44,416 nucleotides of DNA from Bacteroidales bacterium (GCA_016938685.1 JAFGUD010000494.1:1-44416); one strand, 5' to 3'. Numbered from the stretch's first letter, positions 32,582-40,999 are shown. Numbers and translations: made by a program. Notes: generated from the sequence alone by a model not told the origin.

Positions 32582-33367
32582 AACAGGATTTCTATTTTCA
32601 ATTGCTTCAAATTGAACATTGTAGCCGGAATGAGAACGCACATTAAATACTTTTTCATTATCAAGAATTAAATACTGACCTTTTATTCCGGTTAAAATCC
32701 CTTCTATTTTAGGATTATTATCAAGTTTTAAAGACACTATTTTAGAAGGATTTTTTTGATGTGGAAAAACAATTGTCCAAATATTATCATCTTTAATAAT
32801 ATATTTTTTCAAATGTTCTGGTAAAAGTTCAATAGCTCTTAATTTTGCTTCTAATAGTTCTTCGCCTTCTGTTATGTTTTTTAGCATTTTTTGCCATTGA
32901 GTTTTATCTGCAAAATGTTGTTTTAATTCTACCTCAATTTCTCCGGCGAGTTGTCGGTAAGGTGTTTTTGCCAACTTAATTGCCTGATGTGCGCCTTGAT
33001 CTATCCATCTTGTAGGCACCTGAGATTCACGAGTGACACCAACTTTGATATTACTTGTTTTTGAAAGATAAACATAATGCGATTTTAAACAACCTTCTTT
33101 TGCAAACTCCATATCACGAGCAATTCCAAGATGAGCCTGACATTTTTCCGGTTGCAAAACACATTCCTCGGTTTCAGGTGCAGTTGTAAAACAATTATAA
33201 CAAAAGCCCTGACTAAACGATTTATTGGTTTTTGCACCGCATTTAATACAGTTTATTTCTCCTGTAAACTCAATTTTCAGGGTTTTACCTATAAAATCAT
33301 TTATTAAAATCGATTTTTTTTCTGTTTCTATAAAATATTTGACAGGATTTTGAAACTCTGTCTTCAT
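32573..33367 (-). CDS. DUF2797 protein with zinc-binding cysteines
   Basis: A 264-residue DUF2797 protein. The N-terminal half has CIKCGAKTNKSF and GFCYNCFTTAPETEECVLQP, followed by EKCQAHLG, a conserved cysteine set probably binding zinc. The middle has HYVYLSKTSNIKVGVTRESQ and PTRWIDQGA, which resembles the core of GIY-YIG-type nuclease folds. The C-terminal part is beta-rich with ILTGIKGQYLILDN. The function is unknown; the family is widespread. The start at 33367 (MKTEFQNPVKYFIETEKKSI) is preferred over 33391 because relatives begin near here. Its gene is divergent from the methyltransferase gene and convergent with MCD. Confidence 0.82.
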   Translation of the reverse strand: MKTEFQNPVKYFIETEKKSILINDFIGKTLKIEFTGEINCIKCGAKTNKSFSQGFCYNCFTTAPETEECVLQPEKCQAHLGIARDMEFAKEGCLKSHYVYLSKTSNIKVGVTRESQVPTRWIDQGAHQAIKLAKTPYRQLAGEIEVELKQHFADKTQWQKMLKNITEGEELLEAKLRAIELLPEHLKKYIIKDDNIWTIVFPHQKNPSKIVSLKLDNNPKIEGILTGIKGQYLILDNEKVFNVRSHSGYNVQFEAIENRNPVLF

Positions 33368-33457
33368 TTTTCTAAGATGCGCAAAAAACATTACGTTGTA
33401 ATTTTTATTTCTGCGAAATTATCCAAATATATTTATTTTTACAAAGATTTTTTGGCT

Positions 33458-34042
33458 ATGAAAGACTTTAATGTAGAATATTGGGATAATTTGTTTTTAA
33501 ACAAAAAAACAGGCTGGGATATTGGATATGCCGCACCTGCAATAACAGAATATTTCGACCAAATTAAAGACAAAAACGTTAAAATTTTAATTCCCGGTGC
33601 CGGAAATGCTTATGAAGCTGAATATTTGAACAATAATGGTTTAAAAAACACTTATGTGCTTGATTTTTCGACAGAAGCAATAAAATCATTCAAAAAAAGA
33701 TGCCCAAATTTTCCTGATGAAAGGATTATTATTCAGGATTTTTTTGAACATACCAACAAATACGATTACATTATTGAATTAGCTTTTTTCACAAGTTTTA
33801 CACCAGAAAATAGAAATAAATTAGTTCAAAAATTAAGTAAACTCTTAAATGAAAAAGGGAAATATGTTGGTTTACTGTTCACGCATGAATTTGAAAAACC
33901 TTATCCTCCTTTTGGAGCGACAAAACAAATTTATGATGATTTATTTTTGAAATATTTCAATTACAAAACATTTGAAATTGCTTACAATTCGATAAAACCA
34001 AGAAAAAACAGAGAATATTTTATCATTTTAGAACAGAAATAA
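33458..34042 (+). CDS. TPMT-family SAM-dependent methyltransferase
   Basis: A 194-residue methyltransferase of the thiopurine methyltransferase (TPMT)/halide-thiol methyltransferase group. It starts FNVEYWDNLFLNKKTGWDIG, the family's conserved W-D substrate loop. SAM motif I is ILIPGAGNAYEAEYL, motif II YVLDFSTEAIKSF, then IIIQDFFEH and the FFTSFTPENR segment. Likely methyl acceptors are thiols, halides or metalloids. The ATG at 33458 is preferred over 33350 because the earlier region overlaps the divergent DUF2797 gene and is unlike the family. No neighbour suggests a pathway. Confidence 0.85.
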   Translation: MKDFNVEYWDNLFLNKKTGWDIGYAAPAITEYFDQIKDKNVKILIPGAGNAYEAEYLNNNGLKNTYVLDFSTEAIKSFKKRCPNFPDERIIIQDFFEHTNKYDYIIELAFFTSFTPENRNKLVQKLSKLLNEKGKYVGLLFTHEFEKPYPPFGATKQIYDDLFLKYFNYKTFEIAYNSIKPRKNREYFIILEQK

Positions 34043-34048
34043 AAACCT

Positions 34049-34630
34049 TCAAGGTCTTACTCCTTTGAATGTAAATTCATTTCCATCTGTGTATATTATT
34101 TCAAAAAACAAAGTGTCGTTTTCGAGATAACCATTGCCGGAAAACAATTTAAAACTATCGTCTGATTGTTCAGGAATACTAATTGAGTCACCCAAATCTT
34201 CTGCCTGAATATCTATTCCGTCAATAAGGTCTTTAATATTAAAAGTATAACTTGTTTGAAAAGCCTCTATTTGAATATAAACTTGTGCTTTTTGGATATT
34301 TGATTTTTCGCCAACCCAAACACCTGCAAACTTTTGGTGAGTATCTGTTGTCACTGTAAATTGTTCAGCATAACTGATAGGAATTCCCGACAAAAACTTG
34401 GGATAAGCAATTATTGCAACATCATAATATCCCGGATATTCAAATGTTATAGTAGGATTATCTTCGGTTGCACCAAAACTCCATTCAATTCGTTTATAAT
34501 TATTACATTGATTTTGAAGCTGAACAGATTCATTTATGTTACAAATGTATTTATCAGCAGTAAAATAAGCTTCAGGTTGCCCGCAACTAGCTATAAATAA
34601 AACGACTAAGCCTAATAAAAGTGATCTCAT
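34049..34630 (-). CDS. Lipoprotein with PKD-like domain
   Basis: A 193-residue putative lipoprotein, signal MRSLLLGLVVLFIASC (C16). Residues about 20-90 resemble a PKD domain (NINESVQLQNQCNNYKRIEW, then TITFEYPGYYDVAIIAY); the rest is beta-rich (WVGEKSNIQKAQVYIQIEAF; FTFKGVRP) and has no family I recognise. The start at 34630 is supported by a minus-strand TATATTTG box at 34643-34650. An upstream in-frame ATG at 34708 would overlap the preceding gene and this promoter. It is probably anchored in the outer membrane or periplasm; role unknown. Confidence 0.75.
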   Translation of the reverse strand: MRSLLLGLVVLFIASCGQPEAYFTADKYICNINESVQLQNQCNNYKRIEWSFGATEDNPTITFEYPGYYDVAIIAYPKFLSGIPISYAEQFTVTTDTHQKFAGVWVGEKSNIQKAQVYIQIEAFQTSYTFNIKDLIDGIDIQAEDLGDSISIPEQSDDSFKLFSGNGYLENDTLFFEIIYTDGNEFTFKGVRP

Positions 34631-34642
34631 TACTTTTTTGTG

Positions 34643-34650
34643 CAAATATA
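34643..34650 (-). promoter_or_regulatory. -7 box of the PKD-like lipoprotein gene
   Basis: Minus-strand TATATTTG, 12 bases before the ATG at 34630. A TTTG at 34666-34669 is 15 bases upstream. Confidence 0.6.
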
Positions 34651-34695
34651 ATCTTATTTTTTGCCCAAATTTATATTTTACACTTAGAGTTATTT

Positions 34696-35244
34696 TTATA
34701 ATTCCCATTTTTGATTTTCTTCATTAAAAGAAATTCTATCTATATCAAAATCAAACTTCTCTCCGTCAGATTTTAAAATTAAATCAGCTTTCTTTTCAAG
34801 TTCCTGGTAATTTGACTTAACATTTATGGGATTATTTGACGTACAAAGTAAAAACAAAGAAGGAGAAATTTCACCGATTAAATTATTTGATTCGCATATT
34901 ATCAGAGAATTATCGTCAAAATATTCGGTTAATTTGGCAACAGCTTCCTGAATTTTTTCAATTTTTGTTTGCAGAAACAATGCTTTTTTTGCTCCGGCCA
35001 ACCTCATTTTTGAAGTATCATTTTTATCACTTACTTCGTGTTCCTCAAAAATATCAAAACCTTGTTTTTCAATAATTTCATTGTTAAAATGTGGCATATC
35101 TTTTTCGGAATACAATGTTTTAGCTTTTATTCCAATTACATTGTAATTCAAACTAAATTTATGAATAAGATAAGTACAAAGCCATGTTTTTCCCGAATTT
35201 CTGGCATTACTACCTATCATTATCATTTTGGGTATTTTTTTCAT
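34696..35244 (-). CDS. P-loop NTPase, MobB-like
   Basis: A 182-residue P-loop protein. Walker A is MIGSNARNSGKTWLCTYLI (about 9-27, GxxxxxxGKT spaced as in MobB/CobQ-like proteins). Later ALFLQTKIEKIQEAVAKL, SLIICESNNLIGEI (a strand ending in acid, near Walker B or the magnesium site) and FLLCTSNNPINVK follow. MobB proteins bind GTP in molybdenum-cofactor synthesis, but no mob/moe gene or molybdoenzyme is in the window, so that role is unproven; a kinase of another small molecule is possible. Its stop lies 65 bases before the PKD-like lipoprotein ATG, with that gene's promoter between. Confidence 0.65.
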   Translation of the reverse strand: MKKIPKMIMIGSNARNSGKTWLCTYLIHKFSLNYNVIGIKAKTLYSEKDMPHFNNEIIEKQGFDIFEEHEVSDKNDTSKMRLAGAKKALFLQTKIEKIQEAVAKLTEYFDDNSLIICESNNLIGEISPSLFLLCTSNNPINVKSNYQELEKKADLILKSDGEKFDFDIDRISFNEENQKWEL

Positions 35245-35267
35245 ATTCTAATTGTTAAAAATTCACA

Positions 35268-36521
35268 CTACATTTCTCCTTTATATTCGTATCCTAGTTC
35301 ATTTACAAGCTCTTTTATTTTGTCAAGATCAATTTCTTCGCCTGAAATAACAACTGTTGATTTTATCGGGTCAGCAATAACTTCAGAAATCCCTTCAATT
35401 TTTGAAATATTTTTTTCGACTGTCATTTTACAATGATTGCAAGTCATTCCTTCTACTTTAACTGTTATATTTTTCATAAAATCGAGTGTTTGAATGTTAT
35501 TTTGTTTTGTTTTTATATTGAAATATTTTTGAAAATATCCATTTAGAATTAGTCCAACCAATAAAATAGTTGAAGAAATTTTGATCCAAAAAGGCAACAT
35601 TTCATGGCTTTCGTGACCGGCATGCTTAGCCATTTGTGGCAAAATAAACCATTCTTTTGGAAGAAAATTATTAATCAAAATTCCAAAAAATAATGCTCCT
35701 GTAATAATTGAAACAAGATACTTAATAAGAGTTTTTCGACCAAGCGATTTTCCTATTACTGTAATTGTTGCTGCATTTGTGGCAGGACCAGCCATCAAAA
35801 GAACTAATGCTGCGCCTGGCGACAACCCTTTTAACATCAACATAGCAGCAATAGGCACAGAGCCGGTTGCGCAAATATACATTGGTATTGAAGCAACCAA
35901 AACTACGAGCATTTCAATGTATTGATTTGAAATAAAAGATGTAAAAAAATCTTCCGGTAAAATTACTCCAATCAATGCAGCAATTAAAACACCAATAATC
36001 AGCCATTTTGAGAGGTCTTGCAAAAAAGTTACAAACCCATATTTAAACAGCGTTTTTAATTTATGTTCTGTGATTTTTTCGGCAGAATAATTATGCTGGA
36101 TTTCCGAATTTTTCCCTTTTTTATTTTTGCGAAAATTAACCAATGTTCCACCCAAAATCCCTGTTATAAATGCTACAATTGGCCTTATGATGGCAAAAGG
36201 TAAAGTAATAAGAATAGAGTCAACTCCGGTTTGTGGAGTAGAAATTAAAAATGAAGTTGTAGCTCCTTTACTAGCACCATTTTTGTAAAAAGAAACACCG
36301 GTTGGAATTACTCCACAAGAACAAAGAGGCAACGGAATACCCAAAAGTGTTGCGTATAAAACCGACCGAAAATTGTTCTTTCCCAAGTACTTGTTCATTT
36401 TATCTCCCGCAAAAAAAACATGCAAAATACCTGCAAATAAAAATCCAATAAGAAGATAAATCGACATTTCGTTCATCAACCAAAAAAGTTCATCTAAGTA
36501 GTCTTTAATATATTTCAACAT
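35268..36521 (-). CDS. Metal-efflux permease (SO_0444/ArsP-like) fused to an HMA domain
   Basis: A 417-residue inner-membrane permease of the DUF318/YraQ-ArsP type (SO_0444 copper/zinc efflux group), with about eight to nine helices. Conserved PLPLCSCGVIPTG (about 55-67) carries the CSC pair, STPQTGVDS follows, and the second repeat has PMYICATGSVPIAAMLM and AGPATNAATI. A His-rich stretch (KHAGHESHEM, about 300) precedes the last helix. A C-terminal HMA domain (about 345-417) has the metal motif GMTCNHCKMTVEKNI. The fused HMA domain may deliver the metal to the channel (inference). The start at 36521 is preferred over 36542, which coincides with the expected transcription start of the -7 box at 36547-36554. 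Confidence 0.85.
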   Translation of the reverse strand: MLKYIKDYLDELFWLMNEMSIYLLIGFLFAGILHVFFAGDKMNKYLGKNNFRSVLYATLLGIPLPLCSCGVIPTGVSFYKNGASKGATTSFLISTPQTGVDSILITLPFAIIRPIVAFITGILGGTLVNFRKNKKGKNSEIQHNYSAEKITEHKLKTLFKYGFVTFLQDLSKWLIIGVLIAALIGVILPEDFFTSFISNQYIEMLVVLVASIPMYICATGSVPIAAMLMLKGLSPGAALVLLMAGPATNAATITVIGKSLGRKTLIKYLVSIITGALFFGILINNFLPKEWFILPQMAKHAGHESHEMLPFWIKISSTILLVGLILNGYFQKYFNIKTKQNNIQTLDFMKNITVKVEGMTCNHCKMTVEKNISKIEGISEVIADPIKSTVVISGEEIDLDKIKELVNELGYEYKGEM

Positions 36522-36546
36522 CGCTTTAAGTTTATTCGTCAATCTA

Positions 36547-36554
36547 CAAAGTTA
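36547..36554 (-). promoter_or_regulatory. -7 box of the metal permease gene
   Basis: Minus-strand TAACTTTG, 25 bases before the ATG at 36521; the -33 spacing is poor (TTTTG about 14 bases upstream). Confidence 0.6.
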
Positions 36555-36660
36555 CGAAAGTTGCTTGACAAAAAGTGATTTTTATTCAATAGATGTATCA
36601 ATTTTTAAGAAAACCAAATTTGTTTTTTCCCGATAATAAAGAAACGAAGGAAAAATAGGA

Positions 36661-38139
36661 TTAGTTATAATCCAAAGACTCACCAAAAATAGGTGTTTCA
36701 ATTTTAACCATAATCATTAGATTATCTTTTGTCTCCTGACTACTCCAAACATTACGGTAAATAAAATTCAATGAAAATTGCGTATTCCATTTGCGGTAAC
36801 CAACCAAAAAGTCAGCATATTTAAAAGTAGTTGAAACACCTTGAAGCCAAAGGATATCTTTATTTCCAACTCTATCTAGATAAGAAATATTCTGATTTCT
36901 TCCGTAATTCAAAGAGTCATTTTCTCCGTAGCGCGCATAAACCAACTTTGCCTGAAAAAAAAGATCTTGGTACTGATAACCAATTATTCCTATTCCCTCT
37001 ATAAAATTTGAGCCAAGCGGGTGAGCAAGAGACTCATACATGTGTCCATAGTTTCTGATTGGATTAAGATGAGAATATGTGTATGGACGAACAGCATTTA
37101 TTTCGCCTTGAGTATAAAGATTTTTGATTCCAAATGTGCGGTAAAACTTCATTCCTGCCTGAATTCCATATTTTTCGTCCCAGTATTCTTCTGAGGTTGA
37201 AGTAATATGAGAACGTATAAATTCGTCTATAAAAACCTGACCGTATAACATTCCGGATTTGAATATTTTTAAATGACCACTAAATCCAATAACAACATTA
37301 TCTGGAGACCCTTGAGAATATTCAACAGGACGAAAAAAAATAACCGGATTAAGATAATTGACATCTAAACCGCGTTTTGCCATAAGTGAATCGTAAGGGG
37401 AAGTTACAACCGCCTCGAATAACGAGAAATTAAGCCTTTTACCGACATTAAAACTTAAATAATGAGTGAAAGTGTATTTAGGAGTAAATTGTTGCTCAGG
37501 AAAGCGGAAATCGTAATTTTTTTGGCGTGATGCCATATAGAAATATTTTATTTTCCACACTTCTACTACAGCTTTAAAATACGGATACGGCGACGCAATG
37601 TCCGATAATAACAAACTTCTGTATCCATCGCCTAAAAAAGTTTTCCCATTACCTATTTCAAAGTAAAAATAATCCTGAGGTTTGTATATTAAATTCCCCA
37701 CAAAATTATGATAAGTAAATCTGCCATTTTTATTACTAATAACTTTTCCAAAACCGGGAACAACACCAAGAGAATCAGATTTATAAGCAAAAAAAGATTC
37801 CGGCTTTAATGTTCCGATGTAATAAATAGCATTTAATTGAAGCTTTTTGCGATAATTAGTTTCTATATTTACTCCACCTCTGTAATCATTTGCTAAAAAG
37901 TTGTTTTTTATGTCAAAATTTTGCTTTAATGAAAAAACCGGTTTTACTGTAAGAGACCAATTGTTTGTAGAATCAACCTTGGAATTGCCATAAAGATAAG
38001 GCTTTATTTGTGTATGAGTAGATGAATCCTGATAAATTATGAATTCAACTTGTCTGAAAAAAGGGCTGTTAATGTCAACCTGAGAATAAACAGAAAGAGC
38101 TACGACTAAAAAAACCAATGTTGTAAAAAAAGACTTCAT
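36661..38139 (-). CDS. RemB/Wzi-like outer-membrane beta-barrel protein
   Basis: A 492-residue exported protein with signal peptide MKSFFTTLVFLVVALSVYSQ. The mature part is an all-beta pattern of alternating hydrophobic residues, consistent with a barrel of about 16-18 strands. The segment YFEIGNGKTFLGDGYRSLLL, followed by SDIASPYPYFK, and NYLNPVIFFRPVEY are typical of the capsule-assembly Wzi/gliding-motility RemB family. Wzi anchors capsule in Proteobacteria; RemB is linked to gliding in Flavobacterium. Which applies here is open; no other gliding (gld) or capsule gene is in the window. The start at 38139 is chosen because a TACTTTTG box (38155-38162) overlaps the earlier ATG at 38157. Confidence 0.8.
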   Translation of the reverse strand: MKSFFTTLVFLVVALSVYSQVDINSPFFRQVEFIIYQDSSTHTQIKPYLYGNSKVDSTNNWSLTVKPVFSLKQNFDIKNNFLANDYRGGVNIETNYRKKLQLNAIYYIGTLKPESFFAYKSDSLGVVPGFGKVISNKNGRFTYHNFVGNLIYKPQDYFYFEIGNGKTFLGDGYRSLLLSDIASPYPYFKAVVEVWKIKYFYMASRQKNYDFRFPEQQFTPKYTFTHYLSFNVGKRLNFSLFEAVVTSPYDSLMAKRGLDVNYLNPVIFFRPVEYSQGSPDNVVIGFSGHLKIFKSGMLYGQVFIDEFIRSHITSTSEEYWDEKYGIQAGMKFYRTFGIKNLYTQGEINAVRPYTYSHLNPIRNYGHMYESLAHPLGSNFIEGIGIIGYQYQDLFFQAKLVYARYGENDSLNYGRNQNISYLDRVGNKDILWLQGVSTTFKYADFLVGYRKWNTQFSLNFIYRNVWSSQETKDNLMIMVKIETPIFGESLDYN

Positions 38140-38154
38140 GCCAAAAATTTTAGC

Positions 38155-38162
38155 CAAAAGTA
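38155..38162 (-). promoter_or_regulatory. -7 box of the RemB/Wzi-like gene
   Basis: Minus-strand TACTTTTG, 15 bases before the ATG at 38139, giving a very short leader. It lies just downstream of the intercistronic repeat arrays, so the repeats are upstream of this start point. Confidence 0.6.
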
Positions 38163-38198
38163 CATTTTATTTTAGAAAAATTAGAGTTTTTAAGTAAT

Positions 38199-38268
38199 AG
38201 TCAGCAGTTTTTTAGTCGGCAGCCAAACAGTTGGCAGTCGGCAGTCAAACAGTCGGCAGTCGGCAGTC
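38199..38268 (-). repeat. GACTGCC heptamer array
   Basis: On the minus strand four clear GACTGCC units (38233-38246 and 38255-38268, as GGCAGTC on plus), separated by GACTGTTT, then looser GACTGTT/GGCTGCC/GACTAAAAAACT units towards 38199. It follows the GGAAGAC array and precedes the RemB/Wzi-like promoter. Confidence 0.85.
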
Positions 38269-38280
38269 ATGATACTTCTG

Positions 38281-38322
38281 TCTTCAATCTTCCATCTTCC
38301 GTCTTCCGTCTTCCGTCTTCCG
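38281..38322 (-). repeat. GGAAGAC-type heptamer array abutting the rlpA stop codon
   Basis: Six consecutive 7-bp units, on the plus strand TCTTCAA, TCTTCCA and TCTTCCG four times. On the minus strand this is CGGAAGA four times, TGGAAGA, TTGAAGA. The last plus-strand unit ends at 38322; the rlpA stop codon occupies 38323-38325. The purest copies are next to the stop. Confidence 0.92.
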
Positions 38323-38793
38323 TTATCTACTTATTTCTTCATTTCCTAAATTTCTATATACATCAAACATTTTTTTCAGAGGATTTATATTTGCTTCTCC
38401 CAGAATTTCAATTTCAATGCTACCTGAACCTTTACGAGGAATATCAAGATTATTGGCGGCAATTTTAGAAAGATCAAGAATAAGAGACTGATTTACAGGA
38501 CCTCTGTCATTAACTCTCAAAATAACAACTCTGTCGTTTTTGGTATTTTTAACACGAATAATTGTCTGCAAAGGCATTGTTAGGTGAGCCGCAGTAAAAG
38601 CGTACATATCATACGGCTCTCCGCTTGAAGTTCTTCTGCCGTCAAAACCTGGTCCGTACCAAGTAGCAACACCCTTTTGGTAGATGTTTTTTTCTGTTGA
38701 AACTTTGGGAACTTGTTCTAAATAATCATATTCATTTGAACAAGCAAAAAGAAAAAGAAGAGAAAAAACTAGAATAATGTTCTGAATTTTCAT
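38323..38793 (-). CDS. rlpA: RlpA-like septal lytic transglycosylase family lipoprotein
   Basis: A 156-residue lipoprotein, signal MKIQNIILVFSLLFLFAC (C18). The double-psi beta-barrel domain (about 40-130) shows KGVATWYGPGFDGRRTSSGE, YDMYAFTAAHLTMPLQTIIR and VILRVNDRGPVNQSLILDLS with the conserved acid D. RlpA cleaves naked glycan strands at the septum in Pseudomonas; here there is no SPOR domain, so septal targeting would be different. Length is typical of SPOR-less RlpA. A full promoter is at 38821-38851. The stop codon abuts a tandem heptamer array. Confidence 0.9.
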   Translation of the reverse strand: MKIQNIILVFSLLFLFACSNEYDYLEQVPKVSTEKNIYQKGVATWYGPGFDGRRTSSGEPYDMYAFTAAHLTMPLQTIIRVKNTKNDRVVILRVNDRGPVNQSLILDLSKIAANNLDIPRKGSGSIEIEILGEANINPLKKMFDVYRNLGNEEISR

Positions 38794-38820
38794 GGCTTTT
38801 GTATTTAGTTAAATATCAAG

Positions 38821-38851
38821 CAAATATAAAAAACAAAATTTAAAAACCAAA
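38821..38851 (-). promoter_or_regulatory. Promoter of rlpA
   Basis: Minus-strand TTTG (38848-38851), 19 bases, then TATATTTG (38821-38828), 27 bases before the ATG at 38793. Canonical spacing. Confidence 0.8.
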
Positions 38852-38892
38852 TATTCACGTAAAATATTCTTCACTATTTGTATTGTTTGCAT

Positions 38893-40824
38893 TTAATCAA
38901 TATCCTCAAAATCTTCTATTTGCATTTGTAAGACTTCCCATTCGCTCATTTTATCTTCGAGTGATTTTTTAATTATTTCATAATCTTCAAAAAAATCATG
39001 ATTTTGATTTCCGGCAGGATTTGCCAATTTATCTTCAATTTCTTCAATTTTTTTCTCAAAATCTTCAATTTCACCTTCTATTTTTTCAATTTGTCTTTGA
39101 ATTTTAGCAAGTTGTCTTTTTCGTTCTTTTCGTTGAACATAATCTTCTTTATTTACTGAATCAATTTTTTCGGTAGTTTCTTTTATTTTTCTTACAATAT
39201 TAAGTTGATCAATATTTTCAATTTTCTTTTTTTCCAGGAAATAATTTATGTCTCCCTTGTATTGTTTGATTTTTTGATTTCTAAATTCATATACAGTATC
39301 AACCAGTCCTTCAAGAAAATCTCTGTCGTGCGAAACAATTAGCAAGGTTCCATCATATTTCAACAAAGCTTGTTTAAGAATATCTTTTGCCGGAATATCA
39401 AGGTGATTTGTCGGTTCATCAAGAATCAGCAAACTGTATGGCTGCAAAATAAGTTTAGCAAGAGCAAGTCTGGCTCTTTCGCCACCGGAAAGCACACCAA
39501 CTTTTTTTTCAATATCATCATTGCTAAATAAAAAAGAACCAAGAATTTTTCGCAACTGAGTTCTAATATCACCAACAGCAATATGATCCAAAGTATCAAA
39601 TACTGTAATCGTTTTATCGAGCGTTTCATCTTGATTTTGAGCGAAATAACCAATTGAAACATTATGTCCAATTTTTAAATTACCTTCGTAATCAAGTTCT
39701 TTATTAAAAATTCTGGCAAGAGTAGTTTTTCCTTCGCCGTTTTTTCCCACAAAAGCTATTTTTTCACCTCTATTTAGGATAAAATCGATGTTTTTTATTA
39801 CTGTGTGATTTCCATAATTTTTAGTTAAACTTTCGGTTTCTAAAACAATATCACCAGCGCGAGGAGCAGGCGGGAAATTAAAAATAATTGTTTGTTTATC
39901 TTCAGGTTCAATTTCAATTCTATCTATCTTATCAAGCATTTTAATACGTGATTGAACTTGAACCGATTTAGTAGCTTTAGCCCTAAAACGCTCAATAAAC
40001 CTTTCGGTCTGTTTTATTTTACTTTGCTGATTATCATAAGCTGCAATCTCTTGTTGACGGCGTTCAGCCCGAAGAAATTTGTATTTTGAATAAGAAACAT
40101 TGTAGTCGTATATTTTGCCTAACGAAATTTCCAGAGTTCTTGAAGTTACTTTATCCAAAAATCTTCTATCGTGAGAAATAAGGACAATTGCACCTTTAAA
40201 ATCAGCCAAAAAATTCTCAATCCATTGAATAGATTCAATATCCAGGTGATTTGTTGGTTCATCAAGCAAAAACACATCTGGTTTTTTAAGCAAAAGTTTT
40301 GCAATTTCAACTCTCATTCGCCAACCGCCACTAAATTCAGAAGTAGATCTATCAAAATCAGCTTGAACAAAACCTAATCCCTTCAAAACTTGTTCGGCTT
40401 CTGCCTGAATTGTATTCTCATTTTGAAATGATAATTTGTAAGATAAATCAGAAACTTTATCAATAAGTTTTTTATATGAATCTGACTCAAAATCAGTTCG
40501 TTCTGTTAATTCTGCATTGGCATTTTCAAGCTCAATTTTCAAATTTTTAAATTCGTCAAAAGCCGTAAGAGTTTCTTCCATTACAGTTTTACCTTCATTA
40601 TAATTCAAATTTTGAGGTAAATAACCAATTTTTATGTCTTTTGGAAGAGAAATAATTCCGGTATCATAAGACATTTCACCAATAATAAGTCTTAGCAAAG
40701 TAGTTTTACCGGAGCCATTTTTGCCTACTAGTCCTATTTTATCAGATTTATCAATTTGAAAAGACACGTTATTGAATAAATCTTTGCCTGAGAAGGAAAT
40801 ACTTAAATCGTTTATTGAAATCAT
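38893..40824 (-). CDS. ABC-F family ATPase (two ATP-binding cassettes, no membrane domain)
   Basis: A 643-residue soluble ABC-F protein. Cassette 1: Walker A GLVGKNGSGKTT (about 32-43), signature FSGGWRMRVEIAK, Walker B LLDEPTNHLD. The linker has long charged helices (QSKIKQTERFIERFRAKATK). Cassette 2: Walker A FVGKNGEGKTT (about 348), signature LSGGERARLALAK, Walker B LILDEPTNHLD. A C-terminal coiled coil (about 545-640, KIQRQIEKIEGEIEDFEKKI) follows. ABC-F proteins act on the ribosome (translation regulation, antibiotic protection); the long C-terminal coil resembles Uup/YheS-type rather than resistance proteins. Own promoter at 40873-40903. Confidence 0.92.
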   Translation of the reverse strand: MISINDLSISFSGKDLFNNVSFQIDKSDKIGLVGKNGSGKTTLLRLIIGEMSYDTGIISLPKDIKIGYLPQNLNYNEGKTVMEETLTAFDEFKNLKIELENANAELTERTDFESDSYKKLIDKVSDLSYKLSFQNENTIQAEAEQVLKGLGFVQADFDRSTSEFSGGWRMRVEIAKLLLKKPDVFLLDEPTNHLDIESIQWIENFLADFKGAIVLISHDRRFLDKVTSRTLEISLGKIYDYNVSYSKYKFLRAERRQQEIAAYDNQQSKIKQTERFIERFRAKATKSVQVQSRIKMLDKIDRIEIEPEDKQTIIFNFPPAPRAGDIVLETESLTKNYGNHTVIKNIDFILNRGEKIAFVGKNGEGKTTLARIFNKELDYEGNLKIGHNVSIGYFAQNQDETLDKTITVFDTLDHIAVGDIRTQLRKILGSFLFSNDDIEKKVGVLSGGERARLALAKLILQPYSLLILDEPTNHLDIPAKDILKQALLKYDGTLLIVSHDRDFLEGLVDTVYEFRNQKIKQYKGDINYFLEKKKIENIDQLNIVRKIKETTEKIDSVNKEDYVQRKERKRQLAKIQRQIEKIEGEIEDFEKKIEEIEDKLANPAGNQNHDFFEDYEIIKKSLEDKMSEWEVLQMQIEDFEDID

Positions 40825-40872
40825 GTTGCAAAATAAATCTAAAATACGATAATTATGAAATTTTCATTTTAG

Positions 40873-40903
40873 CAAAAATAAATACTCATTTCCGGTATCC
40901 AAA
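40873..40903 (-). promoter_or_regulatory. Promoter of the ABC-F gene
   Basis: Minus-strand TTTG (40900-40903), 19 bases, then TATTTTTG (40873-40880), 48 bases before the ATG at 40824. Confidence 0.8.
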
Positions 40904-40999
40904 AACTCAGAAATATGCGCATTTAAAAAGTCATTTTTATCACTTAAACTCACAACAAATTAACATTTACGCACATTTATAAACATTTGGCTAAAGAAC

